This document shows positions 45,223 to 61,003 of a DNA stretch of 64,000 nucleotides, one piece after another. A program made the translations under genes and the position numbers. The notes under the pieces are model-generated. The model was given only the letters and a program-made list of their open reading frames with translations, had not been told where the DNA came from and ran no database searches. The DNA is from Multifurca ochricompacta (taxonomy: Eukaryota; Basidiomycota; Agaricomycetes; Russulales; Russulaceae), in assembly GCA_022496185.1 (NCBI GenBank), contig WTXG01000022.1:186001-250000 (forward strand), in the 5' to 3' direction. Within the stretch, counting starts at the first letter, position 1; every line of letters starts with the position of its first letter.

Positions 45223-45545
45223 TGTGTGAAGAGCTAAAATGAGCTCGGGGACTTAGTAATCTACACCGAAGGATTGGTATACCATTACCACCGCGTTCAA
45301 CAATGAAATCTCATTAAAAAAACGAAAGAAAATAACGAAAGAAAATAAAAACATGAGATAAAGCCAAAAGATAGAATAACTGCCATCAGCCCACCTCGAA
45401 GCGCATTGGCCAGGGGTAGTTCGTTTCGGGGATAAGAGCCCGAGGTCACATCTATACTATACCCCAGTACCCAGTCAAATGGATGGTATAAGAATGAGAT
45501 TTGGGACTCGAGTCGCACAACATAAACACCATTTCCAAATCGAAC
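45223..45545. other. Intergenic spacer
   Basis: This 323-bp spacer is probably the 3' region of the helicase and the promoter of the next gene. No clear TATA box or other element is seen. Confidence 0.4.
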
Positions 45546-46388
45546 ATGGCAGACAAGACCTTTGAAATCGCCTTTTGGCCTGCGAGCGAAGAGTACTACA
45601 AAGACCCCTCGACCGCCGCCGCTGCTTTCAACTATGCCGTGGGCCGGAAAGGTGTTTCGACGTACGAATCGCTTCGTTTCTTTCGATTCACACACCTTGT
45701 TAAATCTGAACTCCTATTACAGACTGTTCCACGGCACTCAGGCTGAGGAAACCAAACTTGGCCTCGTCGTGGGTTAGTTAGTTTTTTTTTAAGGAGATCC
45801 TCTTTTCACACTGAACGCCTGGGATGTGCCGTAGCTTGGGATAGTCACCAGGATTACCAGAAATTTGTCCTCAACGATCATGGGGAGCACACCAAGCTAC
45901 GAGAGTTGCTCGCTCCGACACGGGGTGGAACTTCGGTCGAGAAAGTTCACGGGACGTTCACTACGGACCCCTATCCCGCCCTTCAGGCTCCAGTGACGGA
46001 GATCGCGTTCGTCAAGGTCAAATCGGAGGCCGACATGGATAAAGTCGAGGCGGCATTGAACGACATAGTCGCTCTTGCTGGTGACCCGACATCGCCCTTT
46101 CCCGCAGCCGCGACAGGTTCGCTTATCGACCAACCGACTACGCTTCTGTTGGCTGTCGGTTGGAGTAGTGTTGAGGTATGACTTGTTCGAGACGCGTTGA
46201 CCGATATTTCCCTGAACCCGGTTTTCTCGATTTTTTCCCCTCAGGCTCACACAGAGGCAGTAAAAGGAGGGACCCTCGACAGTATCCTCCGTGTGATCAC
46301 CTTGCAAACCGTGCAAGTGTACCACTTCTATCTCAACCAGGTCAAGCGCGAAGGTGAAGGAACTGCTGATAATCGGTCCGCGTTGTAA
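45546..46388 (+). CDS. Two-repeat dimeric alpha/beta-barrel-like protein, hypothetical
   Basis: Exons 45546-45661, 45723-45772, 45835-46175 and 46245-46388 join to 217 codons (216 aa); introns are 62-69 bp with GT..AG ends and phases fit. Start MADKTFEIAFWP. Two similar halves, LGLVVAWDSHQDYQKFV and LLLAVGWSSVEAHTEAV, each follow a strand/helix pattern seen in stress-responsive and antibiotic-monooxygenase-like barrels of fungi. No signal peptide. Enzymatic role is unknown. Confidence 0.75.
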
Positions 46389-47551
46389 ATTACATTCCCA
46401 ATTTGTCTGGCTGGCTTGGCTTGTGTCGGCCTCGATTATATGAGTGCAATTGTAACGTATTCGTATCCGCGTCCGGAGTTATGGTATGGCATAAATGATG
46501 CTTATTTAATACTTGTGCTTATGTAATACTTACATTGTTTTCGCCGCCACATCCCATCATGCAATTGTAACAACTGTAACAACTGCCACCAACAGTACCA
46601 ACAGTACATTCGTTCAATGTCCAACAAAAGTACGCTAAACGCGCGTTGATTCCTCCGTGTCCCATTTACATGCAACAAGCACCAGAGAGTCACCATAGCC
46701 CTCTCCGCACTACTCCCGCCATCCGGGGGTGACTCTCCGGTGACTGATCTTGCCACTATGGGTGAAGTCCTGGTCCTTGGGAGCCCGGAGCAAGCAAGCA
46801 ACGACCCCCGGTGCTTTCCCGGGTGTCTGGATTCGGGGGCCTCGTGTTTCTGGTCCGTACTTGCCGTACCTTCCCCTAATCCTCTATGCACTGAACGACA
46901 CAAGCAAGCTCTGTGGGCGCTCATGCAGTGCATGCAACATACAACAATGATTGACGCCACTCTATTAGAACGACTGCATTCTGTGGTAGCAACAGTTTTC
47001 GGTCATTCCTGAGTCCGTTCAAAAGAAGCACTCAACGCCACCTTACCCTTTTGCGATATCGATATTCTCTGGAGGTCCAACTGAGGGTGTAGAAATCCTA
47101 GTCAGGTCACAATAAACTCGTTTTTATTTTTTATTTCTTGGTTTACCGGATGGTGATGGATAGCGGCAGTGTGTTTCCCTAAGCGAGATGAAGCACAGCC
47201 GATCGGTCGTCGCGTCGCATCAGAACCTATATCGACATAGTTTGGATTGCCCATTGTCGAGGGTAGATCATGTATCACCATTCCTGGAAATTCGTCTTAC
47301 CTCGTCCCCCCTCCCCCCCCGCACCGGGAAGGCGTGTCAGGCACAAATAACAAAACTTCGAGCGCTGTCAAGAAGACCGCCCGTAGAAAATTCCGAGGCG
47401 ATACAGATCGTGGATCTGTGTTGTCATGTGTCATGTGTCGACACAAGTTGCACAATACCCTCACACGAGTGGGGGGCGGGGGGGGGCACTATATAGGATT
47501 TTTATGAACACATGCAAGTTTTCACTTTCTTCGACGCTGTATCAGTAAGAG
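46389..47551. other. Intergenic region, nothing recognised
   Basis: 1.16 kb. Short open frames on both strands lack recognisable motifs. C-rich and G-rich homopolymer runs near 47310-47330 and 47470-47485. Confidence 0.4.
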
Positions 47552-49610
47552 ATGGCCAATTGGCACGATCCCGTTCTCGTCTTGAGAGACTACCGTGTGT
47601 TTCCTTCGTCTAAGCGATGCGATGTCTTTCTCACAGTCATCCAGTCGCTCTCATCAAGCTGGATCATGCCCTTTCTGGAATCTACATGTTCGTTTTTTTT
47701 CGCGCTCGCTCAAGAAATCAGAAGAAATGTAATCACTGATATCGATGCCCCAGTTGGGAGACCTTGTTCACGGCTGGCTTTGAGCTGGATGTGTTGAAGG
47801 GAAAAAGACCTTACAGATGGACAATATGGGTAAGCTATTTGCTATCCTGTATTGCGCGCCGCCGCCGAGACTTGAAGCAGATATATCTTGGAACACGCTA
47901 CACCACTTTACTCGCGTTCATCATTTTCTTCATCGATACGGACGGCCCAAACCTTCCCTGCAAGGTGGGGCCCGCACGTTTCTGGGGGAAGGGAGGAGTT
48001 AATAATAATTGCTTACCTGCACTTTCTTAGCCATTTGTAGTCACGAATTTTGTGAGTACGCACTCTACTCAATTGCCCTTCTTTCTCCCCACAATTTTGA
48101 TGTCGTGTTTGACTTTGTGCAGGCCTTGCCGTATGCTAGTTGGGCATTCGCCTCTCTTATCATCGTTCTCCGTGTGTAAGCCGTTGTCAACGGCAAACCT
48201 GCAGTAGTTGACGATGCTGATTGGTTGTCCGTTCTAGAATTGCCATATGGAATCGCAATATCTTCGTGTCTTTGATCGCTGTTGGTTCATGGCTGGGAGG
48301 TCTAGGACTGAACCTATGGAGTACGTTTTCTTATCCTTCCCCTCCCGCGTTCTGATACTCATATCTCCTCTTACCCTCTGATCGAAGACCTGACAATGGT
48401 GAGGCGGTCATTCGTTTCAGAACTTCCTCCTTGTTCATAGTTTTATTTGTTTTTGGTTTTGCCAATCTCACGTGCAAACCCCAAGGTGGAGTCGTCGTAC
48501 AACCCGATTTTGGAGACTTGCATCACCCTAAAGACGCACAGGGGCCTGCTCAACGTCATCGGCATTTTGGCGGTTGACGTAGTGCTCCTGGTGACTATGC
48601 TCATCGGGCTTTTGCGGTATGCGCACAGGAGTTCGACTGGGATATGGTACCTCCTTTATCAGCAGGTGATTCAACAACTTTCCTTTTTTTTTCGCGCCGG
48701 ATGTTGAAGGTCTTCAAGTGCATCATCTGGTTATTTCTGGCGGCGATTGCGGAAGTGCCACCAGTGGTCTGTAAACTTTTAATCTTTCGGTTACTATTCA
48801 TTCATTTGTTTTTGTTGTTGTTGTTGTTGTTGTTTTCCAGGTTTTTCTTAGCCTCGATTTGAATGGTATGTGCTTTCAATTCGTACATCCTGTGTGGGAG
48901 GAATCATGCCCACATGATTCTGTTTGTCTTGACAGATCCTTGGAATGGAGTGCGCCCCGTAGTCCCATCATTTTCTGGCTGTCAAGACTGATCTGATTGT
49001 CATGGCTAGATGTTGATTGGAGTAGAAAGTAAGCGACAAAAAAGCAAAATATATTTGTATCTTGATTAAATGTTTCCTTGCAGTTACAATCCTGTTTGAT
49101 CCTCTCTTTTTTTTTTGGATCAGTAGTTGACTTCAGTTGTCACAGGTCCATCGGCACGACTCGCATGTACCGCGCTCTATCCGAATATGGATCAATTACA
49201 GAATACATGTACGTTCCAAAACAAGGTCTCAATTTTACTCTCACCTTACAGGCAGCGCGCTCAATCAATCAACTTTTTATTTATTTATTTTCCCCCCTCA
49301 TTATTTCTACTTTAAGCGGGTCGGATTTCCCCAATTTACGTCCTCGTTACCGGGCTCTGCGCACCATTGTAGAGAAGCCCACCACATCCACGGTTCTATC
49401 CACTTCGCAGCGGCTACTACCACGTTATCGCACGGGACGATAACTCAAGGATCGGGGGCGCCGGTGTTCATACCACCCGAACAATTACAAGTGGAATTCG
49501 TTCCTAGTCTTCTTGCACAAGATAACGCAAAAAATAAGACGGAATACGAGGCTGCAAGACCCCTCCCCTCTCATCCAAGAGGAACTTGGAGGGGGAGGGA
49601 AAATACATGA
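47552..49610 (+). CDS. Multi-pass integral membrane protein of a basidiomycete-type family, unknown function
   Basis: Exons I can place: 47552-47598, 47637-47687, 47754-47829, 47881-47964, 48031-48051, 48123-48175, 48238-48320, 48388-48398, 48486-48665, 48719-48766, 48841-48865, then from 48936; the last ones (around 49147-49206 and to 49610) are uncertain. The product has several hydrophobic helices: ALIKLDHALSGIYIWE, LAFIIFFI, YASWAFASLIIVLRVIAIW, VIGILAVDVVLLVTMLIGLL, IIWLFLAAIAEVPPVVF; a TRMYRALSEYG motif sits near the end. KGKRPYRWTIW is a recurrent cytosolic loop in this family. No named domain is recognised. Confidence 0.75.
48388..48398 (+). other. 11-nt microexon
   Basis: ACCTGACAATG lies between ..GAAG and GTGAGG. 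It links ..GLNLW and ESSYNP in frame (giving NLTM-V), so it looks like a genuine microexon of the gene at 47552. Confidence 0.6.
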
Positions 49611-51183
49611 GATATACTACTTACTGCTCACTGATTCTTATTTTGGTTCCAGTCAACTCCAGTCCAGACAGACAGACTGGCAGGGACAAGTAAAAAAAAA
49701 AAAAGCGAGCGTGGAGGTAAAAAATGATTTGGTGAATGGATCGGACTTTGGCCACTCGTTGTATCACACTTCTTTTTTTTCTTTGTTTGGTTGGTTGGGT
49801 TAAACTCCCATGACATTAACTTATTATTTCTTGCTGTCACCGAATCGAATCTATCCGTAAACCTGTGATTAATTTGATATTTTGGATTTCAGGGGGGGAG
49901 GGGGGTTCATTCTGTCAATCGCTAGTCGTGCAGTGCTGATAGCCGAGCTGCGTGCTGTGTAACAACAACTTATCACACAGCACATTTTGGCCCCGGAGTG
50001 GGGAGGGAATCCAGGCTCAGAGGACGGGGATAATTTACACAAATAAGATAAGTGAGACTACCTTAAATAGTATAGTAGTAATAAAGGCCAAGGCAATCTA
50101 ACACCGGGACCAGCAGCCCGAATGGCAATAGTCGTTGAGGTCATTTTGCCCTTTGGCTGGCTATTACTGGCCATTTTACTTGTGACTTACATTTTTTTAA
50201 TTTAATTTTGACGACTTATGGGATGGTTAGTCATGACCACCCGTACGACGTCTCGCTGCTCCCCTTGATGTGGGTTGCTGCTGGCTTTTTATTGAGCCGA
50301 TAATGGATCAGAGTAGACCGGACCGGATCAGAGGTGACTGGTGTTGGCAGTGCAGGATGATACTTACACTCGTTTATTATGATTAGCCATGATTAAGTAC
50401 AATCCTTATGAGCACAGTCCTTACGGTATTTAAAGACAATATTTCTGTATCTTACAAAGTAGCTGTTTTGACCAGATTTATCTTTCTACCTCAGGCTGCG
50501 TTTCCACACTTTTAGGGGGAAGATAATAATTCATCTCAACAACCACAACCGCAACCGCAACCGCAAACCCTAACCCTGCCTTCCCCGCCTGCCACTCCCG
50601 AACAATCGTTCTCTTCTGGTCCCTCACTCACCCGAGCCTCAAACTGGTCGTCTTCTGCCTTTGTGACACTGAAGACTGCATACAGCTTCTCCTTCTCTTA
50701 TTACTCCATGATTTCATGATCGATGCTCCCAACAGACGCTGTGCCAGGTTGTTCGTGGGAGGAGGTTTTTTTTCTCTTTATTTTAAGAAGAAATTCGATC
50801 TATTTTATATACTGTATGCAGAGCAAGAGCCTTTGTTTGTGCGATTGTTGTGTTGCGTTGCGTTGCGACGACCAACGTTGTCGTCGGTATTAAGGGTTGC
50901 CCCTTTTTTATTCTCCCTGAGAAAAACAATTAAATTAAACAAACGCGTCCTCCATTAATACAACAGTTGGAACGCCACATGCAATTGATCATTCATTCAA
51001 AATACACTGTAATAGGATACAATTAACCCAACCTACAGATCACCCCCCAAAAAATACAATTAGACCGGGGATGGGAGGGGAGGGAAGGGGGGCGAGCTCA
51101 TTGGTAGGAATAACCCGTGCCCGTTCTCTGTAGAGCTCGTACCCACTGGGATCGATCTCCAAAAGGGATAGGCTCATCCTCAT
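49611..51183. other. Intergenic region, nothing recognised
   Basis: 1.57 kb with A-, T- and G-rich runs; AACCGC repeats at 50544-50567. No supported gene. Confidence 0.4.
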
Positions 51184-53075
51184 TCAATTCAGACGCCCCC
51201 ACCACCGTCTTTTTCCCATGATCATGATCACGAACCAGTTCTCTACTAGTGATGATAGTTGGCGTGCCAGCGCCAACCACCACCGATGACGGTCCAAGTT
51301 CACGGTGCTGCTGCCCTGTGCATGTACATGTGCTCGTTCCCGTGCCGGTCCGTCGACGACTCTGTTCACACCCTCGGAGGAAGGGCTTGTTGTCGTCGCC
51401 ACTTCAGACTCAGTAGTAGCACCATGAAACTGAAGGCGGTACTCTGCGGCTTTAGCAGTAGCAACACTATTACCACGCCGGAAATGGTATGGGTGGTCTC
51501 TCCCAGCACGACCGGGATTTAAACGGTCCCACCAGACGCTTGCGTTCGGTGACTGTGCGTCGGACAAGGGCGAGAGCGGCGATCGTAGTTGCGGTTGCGG
51601 TTGCGGTTGCGATTGCGATTGCGGTATTTCACGATCCGGGGGGTGTTGGAGTTTCCCATCTGTTTCTGCTTCAACTCCAGCTTCAAGCCCAGTTCTGGCT
51701 CTCACACCTTGACGTTGTGGAGGCGAGGGGGTGGATATCGCAAGATTGCCTCTAGGCACGACGATGGATAGAAACGGCGCGGGATTGGAGGTACTGCCAA
51801 GCGGTGGTAGCTGCGGAGCCGCGGAGTTATGTTTGTGTTTGAGAGCTTTGACCATGGGAGGTGCATCATCGTCATCGTCGTCGTTGTCGTTGTCGTTATC
51901 GTTGTTGTTGACTGCTCGGCTTATGGAATCGAGACTGTGATGGCCGTTTGCAAACCAGAGGATGCTGTATACCGAGGCCGACCAGAGCGTTGGGTGGACA
52001 CGCAAATGGGCGATGCATAGCGCCGTGATCGTGATGAAGTAACCTAACACTTGAGTTTGTATGGGCCGAAATGGGGGAATGTTATATCAGTTATGGGGGG
52101 GAGGGATGGGAACGCGGAGTTCCGCGAAGAGTTGAAACTCGATTCTCACGTGTGATAGCAGCAAGCCAAGAGATATGAATGAGGATGGTAGTGGAAGCGC
52201 AGATAGAAAGCGGCGTCCTTTCCTTGCATAAGTCAGGAGGAGGGCTGCACAGCGTTATGACAATGCTAGCCGCTATTGTAATTTGCAAACAAGATCGAGT
52301 TTTTTTTTTACGGGAATCAGCGACGCCGCGGCTAAAAGCATAAATATGCGCAATGTGGGGGCGGTGCTTACCTATTTGCAGTGAAGCGAAAATCCCAGTC
52401 CAAGCACACTCGAACCCCGCCAACGAAGTCGAGAAGAATGAGAATTTAAAGTTTGCCAGGGCCCTGTTCGTAATGTTAACGTTTAAAAACGTACAATAAG
52501 TGAAAATATAAGAGAATTTAAAGTCGAGCAGGTGGAGGAGGAAGAATACCCACGCGACTATACAAAGGAATGTAGTGATCTCAGTGCAAATTATAAGGAC
52601 AGATGCCCCATCAACTGTTAGTGCCCCAAGTGGACTTTACGTTAGCTTTCAATTTCAACAACTTTGAAAAAGAGAGAAAGAGAGGACTCACGAGGTGCTC
52701 CAGCTGCTGCCTTGCTCCGAGTCAGGGCCACATTCCAAGCTGCGAATACCAGCGCAGTTAAACTCATATAAACGAGCAAACCTGATCAAACGGAAAACAA
52801 AAAAAAAGATTAAGTCAATTAAGTCCGCACACGCACAACGACACCTTAAGCGAAACGGCGAGCAAGGATAAAAATAAATAAATAAAATAAAAAGCACAGG
52901 CACTTTGTCCGATTTTCGCGGACGGGAAGGGATAGTGGTAGTCGAGGATGGTGTGGGACTCACAAAACATGACCAATCGGAAGAGAAGGAATGGACTTTT
53001 GATCAGTATGGGCAGTGCCACCAGCTCCCTGGGGAGATCATCCCGTTTATGAGATGATGTTCGCCCACTCGACAT
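51184..53075 (-). CDS. Multi-pass membrane protein with long hydrophilic tail, unknown function
   Basis: Minus strand. First exon 53075-52964 (LPILIKSPFLLFRLVMF), then exons around 52790-52690 (LVYMSLTALVFAAWNVALTR), 52610-52520 (TEITTFLCIVAWVFFLLHLL), 52450-52380 (FECAWTGIFASLQI), 52295-52155 (ending CASTTILIHISWLAAIT) and the last exon from about 52050 to 51184. The last exon starts with a helix (LGYFITITALCIAH) and continues as a ~230-residue tail with an N/D-rich run, Q/P repeats and Ser/Pro stretches, probably cytoplasmic. The layout matches the next gene (53608-55033). MARVEL-like topology is possible. Exon borders other than the first are approximate. Confidence 0.6.
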
Positions 53076-53607
53076 GTTTAGCGATAAGCCAAACCGCGGT
53101 CAGAGTGGTGCCGCCCGCGGGTAAGGAGGGGAGGTTTATGAAAAAGAAGGGCGAGCGAGGGGGGGGGGACACAAAGGAGGAATCGCTTAAGTGGGGGGCT
53201 CTTCCTCCTTATGTTAATAAGCCCGAGCCCAAGTCAATCTAATTGTCTCGTCGTCGTTTGTCTTCTTTGAGAACCCTTTTTGCTTTTGTGATGATGCGGA
53301 TGCGGATGTAGACATGCATGCGGGTGTAGTCCCTAAGTGGGACAATGACAATCAATGAGATCCGTGGTGCAAGAAAAACCAAAATACAAGGACCAAAGGA
53401 CTACAACATCATATTCTATATGCAAAAAGACCTAACCCCCAATAATCATAATCTCCTACCCCTGCGGAAAATAAACGAATGGACGACGAACGCCCAGCGC
53501 CCAGACAAAGGCGGTGTTCGCCAAGAGAGCAGGGAGGGAGGAGTGTACCACTTTCCAACCACCGCCATCAAAATCAGGTGGTCGTCATCACAGGGAAATG
53601 ACCGTAC
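53076..53607. other. Intergenic spacer between two minus-strand membrane genes
   Basis: 532 bp, with a G-rich run at 53158-53168. It probably includes the promoter of the gene ending at 51184. No element recognised. Confidence 0.4.
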
Positions 53608-55033
53608 TCAGACATGAAATTCGGTAGGTAATACCGATGTCGACACACTATGTGACAAACCCAGCTCCGGCTCACGTGGATGCTCAACAACAGGAGATGA
53701 AGGCGCTGCCGTCGGTGATTTCTTTCGGGCAGCTGTCGGTCTCGACGGGAGCGACATGATATCTGCGCGGGGCCAGTTCCATAATGGAAGTGGCCCGTCA
53801 GCTATTGAGCGTCGAAGATGTTGCTGAGGGAAGGTAGGAGAATGTAAGTTAGCACTCCCTTCACTACCAGATGATGGTCCCGAGTCCTCAGCAGCTTCCC
53901 ACGCAGCTTGGATGTGTAGAGGGTAGAGGGATGTGAGAGTAGTTGGCCTGGCCTCCAGCATCCTTGATTCAGTTGTCGGACTCCCAGGCCGTTGTTGCCC
54001 AAGCGTGTGCTCAATCGCGTGCATGGAAGAAGGCACAGCTTGCGTGGGAAGCTGAATGGGGCGCCGGGGTTGGGGTGCTGGAAGATGCACTTGGTGGCGG
54101 TGAAGTGGATCAGGTAAGCTCGCTCCGCTTGCAAGCCGGTGGCGATAAAGGTGAAGGTACCAGGGGTATGATCTTACTTGCGCGCCCCAGACGCTACTGT
54201 CCCGCTTGTGATGGAGTATAGCAGAGGCGACGAGGAAGATAAGGTAGATAAACACTTGCAGGTAACAAATTGTCAGTAATTCTGGGACCCCATGAAATAA
54301 AGATTCCTCACAATTGATGGTGCATATCCATGAAAAGGCCAGAATAAGCTTCGAAGAGACGCAGGAGTTTCCATCGACACTTTTGACTTTTATGAAGAAA
54401 AGGGGGGCTATCAGACGGACATTCTCGTTGTGAATAGAAAGTGACCTTGCCTTGAGGTGTACACATGTCACGCGGAAGGAGGGTGGTTACGAGGACACTG
54501 CCCACTGAGACACGAATTGAGCTCTGATAGGATTCATAATAATGAACGGGGCGAATACGCACCAATGTGTAGGAGCCAAAGAAAGTCGATCCAAAGACAT
54601 TCCACCCAAACGTGACCAGTGATGGCCCGTTGAAAGAAGGCGTCGGTGAAGACACTGTTACCAATACGGTCACAATACAATACCGGGAAGAAGGAAGGGA
54701 AATATGGCGACTCACAGAGGGATAACCACAAGTAAACTGAAAGCACCGAGGAAAATCATGTAAATGTCAACATGGGATTGAGCTGCAATTGAAGATAACA
54801 AGTGAGCGGGTGTGGGTCTTCCGAACGGACAGACGGCCTTACTCGGTAAGTTGGCACTCTGAGCAATGGGTAAGTTCCATGCAGCTGCACTGCAGATGAT
54901 TGCATTGGAAACGATGGTTATGGCTTGAAAGTAGAATGAGAATGAGTCAGTCGTACGAGGGATTTCAGAACGCTTCAGTGAACATACCGAAGAGGTAATA
55001 ACGATATAAGTACACAATAAAAGTAGTCCCCAT
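53608..55033 (-). CDS. Multi-pass membrane protein, MARVEL-like, paralogue of the downstream neighbour
   Basis: Start chosen at 55033 (MGTTFIVYLYRYYLF); a longer frame begins at 55216 but would run under the AFG2 start. Further exons: about 54930-54840 (TIVSNAIICSAAAWNLPIA), 54775-54715 (IYMIFLGAFSLLVVIP), 54635-54565 (VWVECLWIDFLWLLHIG), 54380-54310 (SSKLILAFSWICTIN), 54275-54180 (VFIYLIFLVASAILHHKRD), last exon to 53608. ECLWIDFLWLL and the C-x-S-x6-SW motif parallel the neighbour's ECAWTGIFASL and CASTTILIHISW. The ~140-residue tail is hydrophilic and Pro/Ser-rich. Membrane location is inferred. Confidence 0.6.
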
Positions 55034-55208
55034 GGGGTCGTCCAGGTGGTGGTGCTTGATTAATAAAAAGAGCGTGTGAGACTGCACTTTAGTGCAGGGT
55101 GAGGTGAGAAAAGACGGCTGAGATGAGCGGACGAAGAAAGGGCCAGCCTGGGGAGCGCTTATGTATGGGTGGGTGGGACCATCGCCATCACCCATCATTA
55201 GACACGTC
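55034..55208. promoter_or_regulatory. Divergent promoter between membrane gene and AFG2
   Basis: 175 bp separate the two starts and must hold both promoters if the chosen starts are right. No TATA box is evident. Confidence 0.45.
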
Positions 55209-58397
<3,189 letters not shown>

Positions 58398-59130
58398 TCT
58401 TCCCTACTCTCCCACTCTCTCCTTCCAAGAGGAGGGAGGTCCTTATTGCCGTCTCCAACTAAGAACTAAGCCACGCTGCTGCCGACCGGGGCCCGAAGAA
58501 GCGCGTGGACAGTGTCGAACTTCCGTATGTAGCCAAAGGATATAATTGCTCGCTCTCATGCCTTGTAGCCAACCCCGCATTCCGATGCGATGCCAAAGTT
58601 GCCGTCAGAGTTGACAGTCATGATGGTCCATTCTACCTCAGGCAACCCAGCACGGGCGTTCCGTCTCGCTCAGAAAGACGCGCGCGTGCGTGCGTGCGTG
58701 CCGTGCGCCTTTGTCTCGGTCCACCAGTCACCAGTGAGAAAAAGTGAAATGGTGATTTTTGGTGAAATGATAATGTTTGGTGAAATGATGTTTGTTTTGT
58801 TGTTATCTTGTTTTCTTTTTGTCCCAGCGTCTTCTCGCGACCGAGGAGTGGAGCAGACATGTGTCCTTGTTGTTCGCTTCTCTGTTCACAAATGGCTCTA
58901 CACCCGAGATGTCCTCGGGCGTGAATGTGCCTAGAACATAAATGTCTGCGGAATCACGCACATGTTTATGATTCTTCGATATTGACATTTATCTCGCTCT
59001 CGCTCTCTCTCTCTCTCTTTATCTCCCTCACACACACGCAGGCGCACGGGCACGCACACGCACACAATACCCTCAATACCCTCCCCCCTCCCGCCCTCCT
59101 TGTCCACTCACTTGCTTGTTCATTCCAAAC
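58398..59130. other. Intergenic region with CT/CA simple repeats
   Basis: 733 bp. Contains a CT-rich tract (58991-59029) running into CA-rich sequence (59030-59072), about 60-140 bp ahead of the next gene, as is common in fungal core promoters. No gene seen. Confidence 0.55.
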
Positions 59131-59484
59131 ATGTTGCTCCGCACAATCATCCTCTTCACCTTTTTCTCTGCGTTCGCCTCCTCGAAGGTGATAGACCATG
59201 AAGTACTGCAGTGCGCGACCAAGGCATTCACCGATGCCTGGTGGGGGACGTTCAACAAATTCGTCGGGCTCACTCCAAATTATCCTGAAGGAACCTTCGT
59301 CGCGGTGGAGTGCACCCAGATACCAAATATGCGGTGCAACGCCATCCCTGAGAACGCCAAGTGAGTTAGTATCACGTGTACCCAGAGCTGTCCCGCTAAA
59401 CATAAAACCCATCTCTCACCTACTAGGTGGTACGTCACACCCCTGTCTAAATGCGGATCGCGTATCATCCTGAAAAAGGGCTAA
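59131..59484 (+). CDS. Small secreted cysteine-containing protein 1
   Basis: Exon 59131-59360, intron 59361-59426, exon 59427-59484: 95 aa. Residues 1-19 form a signal peptide (MLLRTIILFTFFSAFASS). The mature part has spaced cysteines and ends its first exon with NYPEGTFVAVECTQIPNMRC. Just downstream (about 59515-59560) another frame encodes KYCVCCEEVITG, matching a similar block behind protein 2, so a third exon may exist via an intron at ~59468-59510; I could not make its phase fit. Function unknown; could be effector-like. Confidence 0.6.
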
Positions 59485-61003
59485 CATGAATGATCTTATC
59501 GTGTAGTAAGAGGAAGTATTGCGTGTGTTGCGAGGAAGTTATTACAGGCAGGTTTTTTCCTCCCATGACGTCGTCGTCCCCTCGTCCTCCCCCCCCCCCC
59601 GCCCCCTGACCGCTACACTCAAAGCTGACATGATTTGGGTACTGCAGGGTATCCGCCGGGGCCCGTGGGTGTCGGATGTAGACGTGTTTTCTCTTGATGA
59701 TGCGCGTTTTGACTACTCGAAAAACCAGAAATCACTTTGCGCTTTCTATTGCACGCACGACTTCCACCTTGGCATGGCATGGTTATAAGACAGGGGGGGG
59801 CCCAATAACTCGTGAAGGATTGGGTGATCCATTAATTACACCACGTGGTTACCCTGGGTCCCTCACGAAACTCCAACCAATCGATCATCTGCTCTTGGTG
59901 TGGAATGAAAAAAAAAAAAAAAAACAATGTGGTGCTACTCTATTTGATGCCAAGTTACATTCTCCATGTGAACTTCACCCCGAAGCAAGAAAAACAAACG
60001 GGACTCTTCTGCTTACCCCGTTTACGCCGGCTTACTTCATGGGTGCCTCATAGCTTGTACGCGTGCGCAGTAAGTATTCAATCAATACTTGAGGGGGGTG
60101 CGTGAAAAGGGACAGTTTCCATGCTTTGTCATATTTTCTGGGGTCTGCTGACTGTGCTTCTATGGGGCAAGCGAGCTAACTGTCTGTCCTGACATTCTTT
60201 CGTCCATTCCCATGCGAGCGGAGTCACGATGCACCGATTACCAAAACCCCTTTCCCATAATTTCCTGCTTTGTAACTCCACAGGCGCTACCCGCACGCTG
60301 TTGGGGGCGTTGGGGAAGAGGGCGTAGGGCGGGTAACGAGCATTGAAAGGAGGAAGAGGAAGAGAATCGCTGCGCCTGTGTTTCAGCCGATTTGGTAAGC
60401 ACCTCTGGGGGTTTTTCAACGGATTGTTGCTGCTTGCAGCGATTAATTGGTTTGTCTGAGTTGAATTGATGAAATTTGCCTTTTTTTTTTTTCGGAAAAG
60501 CGTTTTTCAACTCCGGTGATCAATCACTTTTTCCAACCAACGTAACGTATTCCCTTAAGGGTGGGAAGGAAGGGGTGTATTCTGACGCCCGACTGGGACA
60601 TCAGCTATAAATTGGTTTTTTTTTTAAATTTAAATTTAACCTTTGGGAAACTTCAAGGCTCTCCTGCTTATAGTGACCGTATTCCTCGTACCCTGTTAGT
60701 TGCGCACGTCTTTGTGGTCGCGGTGATCCATTTCACGGAAGAGCAACTCTACCTTAGCGCGGACATCAAAGACTTGATGTAGAACTGGGCACTGACTATT
60801 CGCAGCCGTCCGCATCCATGAGACCCCCCCAATCTTGCTTCTGATGCGGGCTTAAGATGGTGGATGAGCTTGACATACGCCATTCACGTGTCTTGTTGGA
60901 TGGCTCTATGGTTGTCAATCACTTCTCCATCTCTGGGGCTGTACAAGCTATATAAATCGGTCCCCCTCTGCTGCGCGAAAAAAAAAAATCAACTTCAGGA
61001 ATC
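59485..61003. other. Intergenic region between the two secreted-protein genes
   Basis: Apart from the possible extra exon of protein 1, it holds homopolymer runs (C at 59590-59600, A at 59908-59923, T at 60480-60493) and no supported gene. Confidence 0.4.
60949..60956 (+). promoter_or_regulatory. TATA box of secreted protein 2
   Basis: TATATAAA, 55 nt upstream of the ATG at 61004. Confidence 0.7.

Noticed and set aside
46502..46960. 152-codon minus-strand frame in the intergenic region
   Set aside because: No motif, no plausible promoter or intron pattern, low-complexity start.
50544..50580. Telomere-like CCCTAA copies
   Set aside because: Only about one and a half CCCTAA units inside an AACCGC repeat; too short to be an interstitial telomere.
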